From: Bugula neritina
Taxonomy: Eukaryota; Bryozoa; Gymnolaemata; Cheilostomatida; Bugulidae
NCBI GenBank assembly: GCA_964035545.1
Contig: OZ037765.1
Location: 24,918,504-24,982,503 of the forward strand
DNA: 64,000 bases
Direction: 5' to 3'
Shown here: piece after piece, positions 37,801-49,600 of the stretch
How positions within the stretch are numbered: the first letter of the stretch is position 1
Layout of the letters: each line of letters opens with the position of its first letter
Notes under the pieces: generated by a model
The model's database searches: none
The model's input: the letters and a program-made list of their open reading frames with translations, nothing else
What the model was told of the DNA's origin: nothing
Made by a program: the position numbers and the translations under genes

Positions 37801-40800
37801 ATCATCCGCACCTTTATCTCTATCTGCGAATTTCATTAGAAAGTTGTAGCAAAGTACAAACTAATATAATATGATCATAATCGATATCAGTTACCAGCAG
37901 ATAAGTTATGATGCCTACCTTGACAGTGACTGAAGGAATTGGATCATCATCGTTGAACTCAACATTCTCAGCTTGCTAAAACAAAACTTAATGTTAAAAC
38001 TTGTAGCATATATTACAAAAAGCTATAGTGTCATGAGATAACTAAAATGTTATTGTATCAGTTTATTACTTTATGAATAATAAAGCAGTAACTCGCATAA
38101 CAATTTGTTTGTATATAAAACACATACATACAGGTAGACATAAATGCATGCGATGCAAACATATTTCCAAACTCACATTGGACTTTTATTTCAATAAAAG
38201 AGAATACGTTTGAACATTGAAGTAACTTATAGTAAAATTTATGAAATGCCATGTATAGTTAACAAACAAATAAACGGTGTACAAAACCTCCAAATCAAAA
38301 ATCATCACACAGTAAATCAACACAAATGTGAAGAGCACAAGAAAGAGTGGCAGCAGGCAAAGGAAATGTTGAGTTGCTGCCAACAAAACCGGCATGCAGC
38401 GCATGTGAGTGACACAAACTTACTGTAGCTTTCAGTTCACTACCATACTCAAACTTTACCAGCTTATCAATATCATGCTCAGTAAGATCATAATTACGAA
38501 ACTGGACATCAAAGGCGCGCTGTATAACAAGTACATGGCATACTAAAGTGATTATAAATCTTTTACAACAACTTTTATGTATAGAGTATATGGTGTCTAT
38601 TATAGGTAGCATGGCTGAGTCAGTATTGATGATTATGGAAAAAGAAAGGAATGAGAAGTAGTTAAAAACAACAGCAAAAGTTAACCTACTGATGGAGAGT
38701 CGAGAGAGGGGGAGACTGAAGCCACTATTTTCACATCATCTTCTGGCAGTTTACTCGGCATAATGACTACAAAATGGAAAAAATTAGTGAACCTATGGCG
38801 GAGAATGGCACCATACAAAGAGCCAATCAAGATGGACTTGCGCAATGTAATGTGCACAGCAAACAGTAACAAGTAAACATACTAACATAGAAACAACTAC
38901 AACATTGGCAAAGTGAGAAAACACTTTTGAAAATAATACAATTTGATAGAAAAACTGTCATCTTTCTAGTTAAAGCTCTGAAGAGTGAAATCACCAATAT
39001 AACAATACAATGAAGATAAAGTAGCAGCTGGTCTAAGAATTTTTTCTGGACAAGATCACAGGCTAATTATCAAGTGTGTGTCATAAAGTCTTAAGAGTTT
39101 TCTCACTTTCTCATTCAAATTTACGAGTTAAAAAAATCTACATATCCAAAAGGATTTTTTAAAATAAAAGAACAAAAACTTTTATTTGCAGCAAAGTTGG
39201 AATCCTTGTGGCATTTTATTTCACAGCACTATGCAGCAAGATATCACCACTGCAAAAGTTAGTCAGCCATTAAGATGCATTGGAAAAGGACTTGAATCAG
39301 ATACCACAAGGGTTCAAACCTTGTAAAATTCTAAGTCTTTTAGATATTTTATCAAAACAACAATAAACAACATTTGAAATAAACTAAATACGTAATGCCA
39401 TACCATTAGGGAGCCCATAAACTTCAAAAGATGCACGCAAGAAGATGTATTTAGTGAAGACATTAAAAAATTGAAACATTCCATCATTAGTTTACAGAAC
39501 TATTGTATATCACCGCTCTTCACCATAATATTATTTAGGAAACACAACTACGCTATTGCAAAGATCATTATAACTGTTGCAGTACATGCTCCTCACTCAC
39601 CTTGACTTCCAGATTTCTCACGGATAATCTGCTGATATTTACGTATCTCAGAGGCAAACTCATCATACTTTGTTTCCCTCGACTGCGTTGATGGCATAAC
39701 CATCATAGCAGGGTCGGTGCCCAAATATGAGAGAGTGAGGTGCCCTTGTTCATTCAACACTGTTACACCACCGGGAATTGCACTGCTCAATAACAAAAAC
39801 CTCATTAAATCATTTTACATAATCCTCAAACTGCATGTGAACATTATCACTATAATACTGTTAATAATTTCATCTTTTAAAATTAGTTATTGTAAAATAT
39901 GTGTTATTTAAAGTATGCCTCTGCTAACAAGCATATGTGGCCATTAAAATTAGCATAGGCAACTCAGAGACAGAAAAACTCATACATACTATAATATATC
40001 AAAGACAGGATTATTTACATTCTTAAATTTATACATTGCAGGTTTTTTCCACACAAGTATATTTAGAGAAAAAATGTTCAATCTGCAAAGCAGCAACAGC
40101 AAACAACTAAGAGCTCAAGTAAAAACTTTGAGTTCGGAAGCTGAAATATATGCAACTGAAGCGAAAAAGACTTTAGGTGTGAAATGCAGTGATATGTACC
40201 TCATTGAGCAGAAGTCTATCTGAACAGGGGTGTGGTTAAGTTGAGCTGCCCATTTCAATATAGAGTTAGAGTAAATCATGAGAGTGTTGGTATGGGTGGC
40301 TATCATATAGTTCACAGTGTCCACAGACTGTCGGTTTGCTTTCATGCACCTAGGGCTATACTCCAGCTTTTTCATAAACTTCAACTTGCCGAACTCGGTC
40401 AGACAGAACAGGCTTCTTTCACCTGAAAGTATGGATTAATCAAAAGTATAATGACAAAAACACAGGTGGCAATACAATGTTATAATAGTTATATAATGAA
40501 GTGAATACAAAGCATAGGATAACTTAAATGTTTAATTTTTTTTGACATGTTGCCTTTTATGTCATAATTTATTAGTTTAGTAGTTTTACCATCAGCAAGT
40601 AAAACAGTAACAAACCAGTTTAGGCAGCCTCAAGTCACAACCTCCTTTTGAGTAAATAAAGACAAATAATATAAGGTGTACAATATTAGACAAAACGGAT
40701 GGGGAAAAACTGACCTAAAATCAGGATAGAAACTTCAGATGCACTAAGTACTTCAATAGACACAGCCTGTTCCCCTATGGACATTGTCCAGTCAGCCTGT

Positions 40801-42823
40801 AGGGATACATACACATGTGGATGTGAATATAAGATGGAAAAACACTTGCAGCTGTTATACTACTTTACTATTATTAACATACAGTACATAAGTCCTTTTA
40901 AGCGTACTGTATTATTGATAGTAAATTGCAATTAAGAAAATAGTATGTTGGATTAACTTCATAAAATCAATAATTACTTTGTTAAGAATACTCAAAGTCA
41001 TGCCACTAAATTTAGAACTAAGAGAAAAATTGCTTACAGTGACACGTTTGCCGTACTTTAGATTCTGTGCATCTTCTTTGGTCTTAGTTTCCGCTGCTAC
41101 AGCTAACACCTTGTACCTGCAAAATAAAAAACTTTCTCCAAGTAGTACTTATCAAAAAATTGACAAGAAAACTTTAAATTACCAATATATTACAAACTTC
41201 TTTATTCGGAAGTAAGTATTTTTTGACGCTGCAAAGTGAACATAACACTCACTTGTAACTTTCTATTTGCCTAGAAGAAGAAACTGTGACAAAACTATCA
41301 GTGGTTGCCACGTAACACAGTGGACCGGGTAGCAGAGAATCTGGCAAAAATCTTGTAAAAGAATAGCTTTCTTGTTCAAATACAGAGAGAGTTCCATCCA
41401 TCGATTGCACACATATAAAATCACGATCTAAAACACATCAAAAAATACTGGTGCTTCACTACATGATGTCAAATTTGTAAGGTGGTTCACATGTAAATTC
41501 TGTCTATAAATTGAGATTATGACACAGACAATGTGTATCGTTCCACTATAGATTGATATGGTGAAAGATTAAAAAGTGAAAATATTGATGTACATAATTT
41601 TTAAGTAAGATCACCTTATAACTATCATCATATTCATTACAATTACACATTTGTGACTCACCAATATTGTTACAGCACAGATAGACTAGCAGTCAACTCT
41701 GTTTAAAATATGATAAAAAAAATTTTAAATTCAAAGTTCTCTTCAAAGAGTATGTGTATTTCTAAAATATAGTTCAAGACAAACGTTACCTAAGATTTGT
41801 CCAAAAGGCCCATGGCACATGTTATATGCAGTTCTTTGTAGATTGTGTGAATAGAAATGCTGTAGTTTATACTGAGCACCATGCGCTACTGCTCCTGCAG
41901 TACTAGACAGCATGTACACGCTAAGTCTTCGAGGATGTAGTACTGCTATACAATATCCAGAAACCCCCCTATAACACAGCACCGTAAGACTCACTTGATA
42001 CATATAAAACTTATGTATGCATGGCACGATCATTTTTAAGTATCATATAGAACTATATACAAAAAACCAGCGCATATAAAAACTTATAGCTGTTTTACAG
42101 AAGTTTTAAAATATTACATTCAATAGATGCAACTGAAACTTGGAATCCTTAATTTATATATTAAAGAAGTAAACTTCAAACAAATATCAATCGATATAAA
42201 GGTTAAAAAAATATATTAAATTATATATTTTGACATTCTTAATATTAGATTATATCGTTACTTACGAAACAAACTTTCCACAAGAAAGTTGAAGAATAGG
42301 TGCATTTAGGTTTTGTTCAATAAGCAATTGTTCAGGTGTGAAGCCTTCACCAGAGTGATGAGGATTGTATATTCGAATAATGCCCGAGTAGCTTCCCACA
42401 GCTATTCTTTCTGTAACAATGGATTTAACAACATACTCTTGCACTATTAATAAACTTTCCTATCTTCATGCACTATATGTGAATATAATATTGTATTTCA
42501 ATAATCAAATCCTTGAAATATGCTAGATAGTATTCTTAAATCAATTATTCAATTTTACTTAGTTCACTAGCATCACAAATAATATGATTCTCAGATCACT
42601 TTTGCTTAAGCAATAAGAATAGCACCACTACATTATAGAATACAAAAGTTATAAATTACAGAATTTATGAGGATCAGAAAATACGAATAAATGAGTTGTA
42701 AATACCTATAGTTGTTGTCGAATCTACATTGCAAATATTTCCGACTACCATGCAGCCCAAATCAAATTCTTCATTTTCACCAATTTTAACGTTCCACCAG
42801 TCCCTAGCCTTGAACAAGGACAT
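34424..42823 (-). CDS. BBS9: BBS9 / PTHB1, BBSome subunit
   Basis: The chain on the minus strand is: 42823-42706, 42410-42266, 41968-41790, 41427-41253, 41116-41038, 40796-40715, 40422-40200, 39782-39601, 38766-38690, 38519-38424, 37975-37919, 37823-37721, 37639-37535, 37417-37226, 36959-36864, 36575-36409, 36089-35937, 35791-35609, then 35308-35018 (stop). All phases agree, giving 900 aa (human about 887). BBS9 is a scaffold of the BBSome, the coat that carries membrane proteins in and out of cilia. The N-terminal MSLFKARDWW and a seven-bladed beta-propeller (to about 390) are followed by GAE-like, platform and helical domains. Strong family stretches include VLHPRRLSVY, HNLQRTAYNM, SYLGTDP, TIDTNKPPV, YRIQS and RRLLTRFKDKTPSPL. 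Alternatively exon 19 splices at an internal donor (35074) to exons 34871-34641 and 34500-34424, also fully in frame (984 aa). Confidence 0.96.
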
Positions 42824-43451
42824 CTGCAAACAACTGCAAACTATGTAGGTTTTATATTGTTTTAATTCAAACAACAACCTAACATACTTTAATGCTAAAA
42901 TAATAATTGGCAAAGCTACTACTAATTATTATATTATATAGAATAGAGTAGTTTTACAATCTGCAGCCAAAAAACTATCAAATGATAATGTCAAAATTAT
43001 TACATGAGAGAAAATAATAGCATTTTTGCTGACTTATGTATAGGTATAAAAACTATTGTCTAAACTCTTCAATCAACATTCTAAATGATATTAATTTAAA
43101 TTTACTTTAGTGCATCAAGCAACTGTTAACATTACTGCTTAGTGCTTATTGCATAAAATTATTTGTTCAAAAAACTATCTAATAACATAAATGTATGACA
43201 CAGCAAAAGAAAATATCTGCATTAAAAATGGGTGAAAGCCAATACACATTGGGGTAGTTTTGTGAAAAAACATGGTTATTTTACATTAATGTTTTTATAT
43301 AAAAGTAGCATGTTTCAAACACAGTAGCCTACATTAAACATGTTCACCAATGTTTAAATAAACAAATTTTTTTTTAAAGAAGTGTACTTTGATTAACTAA
43401 TTATTTTAGCAATTTATTAATTAACCTACAAACAAGCATATTGGGTTTCTT

Positions 43452-43885
43452 CCCAGATAGAGGCTTTCCAGTTAGATGTTTCCCAGTTAGACGCTATTTT
43501 TTGGTACAATATATAATATAGTAATATACCTATATATACCTATATGTACCTATATAACGATTGTATTGATTTCTAAATAATAGTTAATATGAATTATCTG
43601 GAATAATATTCCAACTTTTCAGGATTTTTGTGGGACAAAAAACAGTAATACATTAATAATAGACATTATCTTTAATGAATACTTATCAATGAAATATTTT
43701 TGACCACAACAAGAAGTATATAAAATGCAAAATTAATAAGTTAATGCAGATCAAAGGAATTTATTCCAAAATTAAAACTATTTAAATATACATATATTTC
43801 AACAATATTCAAATAAATTGCACATGAAATACATATATTGTACCAAAATAAATAAATAGCGTCTAACTGGAAAGCGTCTATCTGG
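43452..43885. mobile_element. MITE-like element with about 50-bp inverted ends
   Basis: The left end (43452-43512) reads CCAGATAGAGGCTTTCCAGT, continues to CGCTATTTTTTGGTACAATA; the right end (43830-43885) is the reverse complement with few mismatches. The left arm carries an extra 15-nt copy (TGTTTCCCAGTTAGA), so the arms are unequal. The interior is very AT-rich, has no ORF and includes short TACCTATATA repeats. No target duplication is certain. It is probably a non-autonomous DNA transposon. Confidence 0.75.
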
Positions 43886-44194
43886 AATCACACTGCGTAT
43901 TGGTATGATTTTGACTAGAGTTGTTATAAACGCAATTCTAACAAGCACCAACAAAGTGCATTAGAATAAGTGATCAAATGTAAACTCCCTTTTTAGTCTA
44001 GCAATATAGGGTAAAGTGTTGTTATAAGGTTAAGTATAGCTATAAGGAACTGTAGGAAAATAGCTCGAAAATCATGAAATTCATGCCAAGTATTAAAACT
44101 GAACATTAGCAGTTCTCAATTAAAATATGAGGTATGGGGCCAGGGATAATCAGCACGCCTGTATGTCACCCATAGTATAATTTTAATTCTAGAC

Positions 44195-44752
44195 TAGTCA
44201 GCCACAGTAAAGTTTGAGTGTCAGTTATTATGATATTAATTATTAAAAATTACTACCATTACAATTAATATTGACCAGACAACGTTTAAACATTAACAAT
44301 TACTATTAGACTTACTATTACTATTAGTCTATTACAATTGAAAATACTTTTCTCCTCGAACTCAATTATAATTATCATTACCATTATGATTATCACGATC
44401 ATCACTATGTTCGTGTTGATGTAAATGCAAAATTAAAAATTATTTGCCATTTATAGTTTCAAGTTTCAACAATAGTCAGCCATAGTAAAGTTCGAGTGTC
44501 AGTTATTATGATATTAATTATTAATAATTACTACCATTACAATTGATATTGACCAGACAACGTTTAAACATTAACAATTACTATTAGACTTAGTATTACT
44601 ATTACTGTATTACTATTAGTCTATCACAATTGAAAATACTTTTCTCCTCGAACTCAATTATAATTATCATTATCACGATCATCACTATGTTTATGTTGAT
44701 GTAAATGCAAAATTAAAAATTATTTGCCATTTATAGTTTCAAGTTTCAATAA
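44195..44752. repeat. tandem duplication, two 278-bp units
   Basis: Unit 1 (44195-44472) and unit 2 (44473-44750) both start TAGTCAGCCA, share GAGTGTCAGTTATTATGATA, GACCAGACAACGTTTAAACA and TTTTCTCCTCGAACTCAATT, and end in GTTTCAA. They differ by small indels (a TACTATTAC expansion in unit 2, an ATTACCATT loss) and scattered substitutions, so the duplication is not recent. Non-coding. Confidence 0.85.
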
Positions 44753-45603
44753 TAGTCAACAAGTATAACTTTAACTTTTACTTTCAGTTCTAATTTTACT
44801 TTTTTACTAAACTTTTAGTTTTACTTTTACTTTTAGGATTTAACTTTAAGTTTGTAGTTGAGTAAAATATTGCTGAGATATTTTAGGCTATATCTTCTCA
44901 TTTTCGTTTTATTTTTAAATAAATGGTTTTAAGAGAAAGTTGCATATTAATTTGATGCAGGCTGAGCAGAAAGCGTGCCTGTGAGTGTGACTGCAAATGC
45001 AAATGTGCTCTAGTAGTTTATGTTAGTTACCAAAGAATGTTATTGTGCGCGTGCGTATTTGTTATATTCGCTAAACTACGCACTCGGCGTGGCTGCACAG
45101 AATAGAACACGTCGATGTAGCCCAAAATCATGAGCTTACGTTGCGTATTGCCCTCTGTATTAGTATGAACTAATTCCTTGTACCTAAATAGTTTCCACCA
45201 TTCATTGTAATCTTAGTCTAGCTAACATATTTTCCTTAAAATTGAAGTTCCATTAGGGGTTGAGAAGTAGAGGGAGCTGAAACATTTTAATTTTGAATTT
45301 CTAACCAATGATAATCAATTTTTTATGCAGTTGTTGTCTAAATTGAAGTTGTATGTTAATGGAAAATGTCATAGTCATAAGACATAATATTAATTATACA
45401 AACCCTTTTGAGTTTTGTATCACTACCAATCATTATATTTATTATCATCAATGTGTTCAGGCTGAACTTCAGCTTGTGCTACAAAATCAAATGCAACTAC
45501 AAGTACACTAAGTCTAACTCTGTATATTATCATTATGATTATGATTATCATATTCATTGTAATTATCATTATGATTAAGTTTAATATTATCATTATGCAT
45601 ACG

Positions 45604-45728
45604 ATAAGTTATAGCCATAGGCTATAACTTATAATTTATTAATTATAAGTTATAATATTAATTTAAATAATTAGATTAAGTGATTAACTAATTAAATTAG
45701 TTAATCACTTAATCTAATTATTTAAATT
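45604..45728. repeat. three consecutive palindromes, the last nearly perfect
   Basis: (1) Arms 45604-45616 and 45620-45632 (3-nt spacer). (2) Arms 45623-45636 and 45641-45654 (4-nt spacer). (3) Arms 45660-45693 and 45695-45728: 34-bp perfect arms around a single central base. Palindromes 1 and 2 share TATAACTTAT, so they compete for pairing. All could extrude as cruciforms. Almost pure A/T. Confidence 0.85.
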
Positions 45729-46604
45729 GAATTAATAAATTGGGTTATCATTTCATTATGATTATCAATATCATATTCATATTGATATAATAATATTAAA
45801 TACTAGTAAGGATAATAATAACAGGTTTAACTTATTACACTCAGTATCACAGTAACAATTTTATTGTGAAACTGGGAGAGTATCAATATGAATATGAGTG
45901 GAAAAGTGTAAAATGACAAAACAAAGTCTCGTTCGCCAAGTAGACATAAGGAAGTGCATCACTGACTGTCAATCATTACATATATAATAATTTTATTGCT
46001 GACTATATTTGATAAATTATATTTATAATAATAATAGTAATCATGTTGATAATTATAAAACCTATTCTTTTATCATAATAATAGTTTTATTAATTAATAT
46101 GAGTGGCACTATGACTATCAGTATTTTTAGAAGTATGATAGCACAAATGTTAAGTTAAAGTTAAGTCACTCAAGGTCGTAGTGATTGCGATATTATACTA
46201 TGCTGTCATTACTCTAAAATTACACCTATACTCTGTTACTAATATTTGTAATAGCTTGAGAAAATAAGCACAAATCTTAAAGTCACTTTTAAGTTGTCGT
46301 AAAATGTTATAGTAATTGATATTATTATAAACTTTTAAAACAGCAAATGATGATATTTAGTGTTACTATTATTCAAATAAGATTCAACTACAACAATATT
46401 TTATACTAATTATAAGTATATTCTTCAACTTTTTGATGCAATTGTAATATTAATAATTTGTTTGGCATTTAACATTTTAACTTTGAGTGACGACCACAGG
46501 CACAGTGAGAAGTCTTTCAATCTGTAGAGTTGCAGTTCTAATTTATATTTAATTGTAGTAATCATCGATTGGAACTTTGTCTTGAGCTTGGAATAGGTGT
46601 AGTT

Positions 46605-49600
46605 ATGAATATATTTGGCACACGCTGTTTAGCATTATGGCTTTTACATGTAAGTATAACTATTACTATACAGATATCACTCTCGCAATAACCATCATAC
46701 TATTTTATAGCTCTGTTGCAAGTCAATTAGGTCATTTCCTATATATTGATATTCAATTATGATCAACTATATGACGCAATTATAGTTTGTATCATTTTAG
46801 TATGATAATGTTGATTGGTTACTGTCAAAGTTAGTTTTTCTACTTATCATTTTGAATAGGAGTTTTAATTTAAAAAAAACTTCACTACTACTGGCGTCAA
46901 CTGAACTAAATTTCTGTTATCAATTTTTATCCTTGAAATTTTACCTAAACCATTTGTGTAGTGATTTGAGTTTAAGTCACAAGTGTAACAATTGGTCTAC
47001 TATAATTGAACGTAAGCAGTGGTAATTATAGTATATTTGTGTTTACAATAGTGTCTGATATAACTTACTAATAGAAAAAATAGTTTCAGTTGTGTCCAAT
47101 TCATTTCTGCCGATTTCTGCCAATTCATTTTTTTAACTGGATTCCCTAACTGGGTCGGATTTTAGCTGAATTAGCAATAGGCTGATAATTTTTTATTTAT
47201 GTTGAGTTGTTTCAATTTTTAGTAGGCACATTGTAATTGTTTTCAACATTTTTAATATTCTAATGTATTTCAAGTTGCCAAATGTTTTGTATGTTGGAAA
47301 GCTACTGTTATTTATAGAAATGCATTGTTTTGTAGGTGTGTTACATGATAACATGTATATCAGCTAACGAAGTTATACAACTAACATCGGATAATATAAA
47401 TACTGTGCTTAGTAAGTGCTGTCTTTCTGTAATATTTTTATATTTCTAGCTAATAGTTTTTAAGTCAAGTGGCAAGTTTACTGTAGCATTTATATTTTCT
47501 CTAATCAAGTGAGATCAGGCTGAGAACCTTCCAGAAGGTTAGCTTAGAAAAGCAGGTGAATATAGCTTTCCACCTCCTCACCCCTTGTAAACTATGAAAT
47601 ATAAACTTGATGCAGGTGCAAAAGTTATAGCAGAAGCTAACGCAAATGTTGTCAGCCATATGCATATGTTGCAGGTCAAGTATTGTGTTTTAACTACATC
47701 TAAGTTGTGCAGTGTTCTTAATTATTATAATGGATTATATACTCGACTAGTTAGGTGAACTAGTTGTCCATTGAGTGTAACTGCTCCTTGTAACTTGTTA
47801 ATTCTCATTTATTACTGTCATACTTAATCCTTATTTTAATTTACTGCATGCTTATTTCAAGTGATGAAAGCATACAAATGGCATTTGTTAGATGAATAAT
47901 ATGAGTAATGTGACTATTTGGTACAATAATGTGATGAGTGTATGAACTAGATTCTAGAATATTAGTTATTGTTAATTTTCAAAGAAGGTTGCATCTTATT
48001 ATTATTGTGCTATGTTAGATAAGGGGCAGGGATTCAGTGTAGGAAACATGTTTGAATGTCTGTATAGCACTTTATACTTCCTTTTAAACATCAACATCCA
48101 TTCTCTTATACATTTGTTAGTAGCCTGTTCCATGTTGTTGTAAACTAACATTTGTATTTGATTTTAGAGAATAATGAGTTGGTGTTTGTCAACTTCTATG
48201 CCGACTGGTATGTCACGTTTGTCTCATTTTACTCTCACTTGTGATACCTTGCTAATAAACAGTGGAGTTGTATTCCCATGCAATAACTGCGCTGTATTTT
48301 AGGTGTTGGTTTTCTAAATTTAAACATTTTGTTACTCAGTATTGTATTTAGTTGTATTAATGTATTTAAGTATAAATATTTGTAAATTTGTGCATAGAAC
48401 ATTTATACTTGTATGAATTTATTTAATTTCATGTTATGCGGTGTTATATATTTATATGGGGTGTTTTAGGTGTAGATTTAGTCAAATGTTGGCTCCTGTA
48501 TTTGCTGAAGGAAGTAAACTTGTAGCAAAAGAATACCCTCCGGTTTGTATTCTAATAATTATTTATTCTTTTCAGTTTTATCTATATCGATTCTGGTTTC
48601 TATTTTAATAATAACAACTCTTGTATAAAATAATAGCTGTTACTTGAATAGTACGATAATTATATCTTGAGTTGAAGTACTGTTAATTATTTCAGTAAGC
48701 TATAATTAATTTAAGTCTAAGACTAAAAGTGATTCATTCTTTGCGTTTATCTCTGCCTAAACAGAGACCCTAAACTCAAAATGTCATTATCTAAGCTAAT
48801 AGTATCCTGGCTTAATTTGTATAATTTAAGGGTAAAAAATTGCATTTTAGATTTAAAATCATATACAAGTTTCATAATATTGAATAATCAACTCCTACAA
48901 GTGATGTATTTTATGATTTTAGGATGTTGGGAAAGTAGTATTCGCCAAAATAGACTGTGATCAAGAAAGTAAGTCCTTTTGGTGGTTTGTAATTTTTTTT
49001 TTATTGCATTTACATGTTATACAATCAATTATTAGCATAGTATTTGATTATGTATATATAATATATATCTGTGTAATGCCTATCAAGTCAAGATCTCGTA
49101 AAGTATATTCATGAATTTCCCCTGTTAGCTCAGTTAGCCCAGAAATACAAGGTGAATAAATATCCAACTCTGAAGCTCTTTGTATTCGGAGAACCTATGA
49201 AAAAGGAATATAGAGGTCAGCGTTCACCTGAGGCATTCGAAAAGTTTATAAAAGATCACATGACATCTCCTGTTCAAAAACGAGAAACCTTTGAGCAAAT
49301 GGATTCCGTTTCTGTACGTCTCACTTATTTAGCATGTAATGTGCATGTAGTACTTATTTAGCACGTACATACTGTTCATTCAGCCAGTATTTTCGAAATT
49401 GTTTTTATTCTATTCAATAATCATATTTTTGCAAAAAAGTGAATGGAGTAATTCACTCAGTTTGTTTTTTATTAGGCTACATTTCTGTCAAAAGAATAAA
49501 GATGGTACTTTTTTGCACAAGTGTTTGCTCAAAACCTGCATAAGCTAATATAATATACATTACTTCCTTTTATACATGTACATGTATATGCTTGGTCTAG

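Larger units (their letters stand above)
42824..46604. other. divergent intergenic region, BBS9 / ERP44, repeat-rich
   Basis: No coding exon is seen. It contains, in order, a MITE-like element (43452-43885), a 278-bp tandem duplication (44195-44752), TTTTAC/TTTTAG low-complexity DNA (about 44.76-44.85 kb), a short GC-richer stretch (about 44.95-45.15 kb) with GCGCGTGCG, and a palindrome cluster (45604-45728). Promoters of BBS9 and ERP44 must lie at its two ends. Confidence 0.55.

Noticed and set aside
38186-38612. Overlapping hydrophobic frames in the BBS9 region
   Set aside because: Only 38424-38519 is a true exon, in the BBS9 frame; the others are intron or shadow frames.
39240-39340. B-box-like GGTTCAAACC in a BBS9 intron
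   Set aside because: No matching A box or cloverleaf stems; probably chance.
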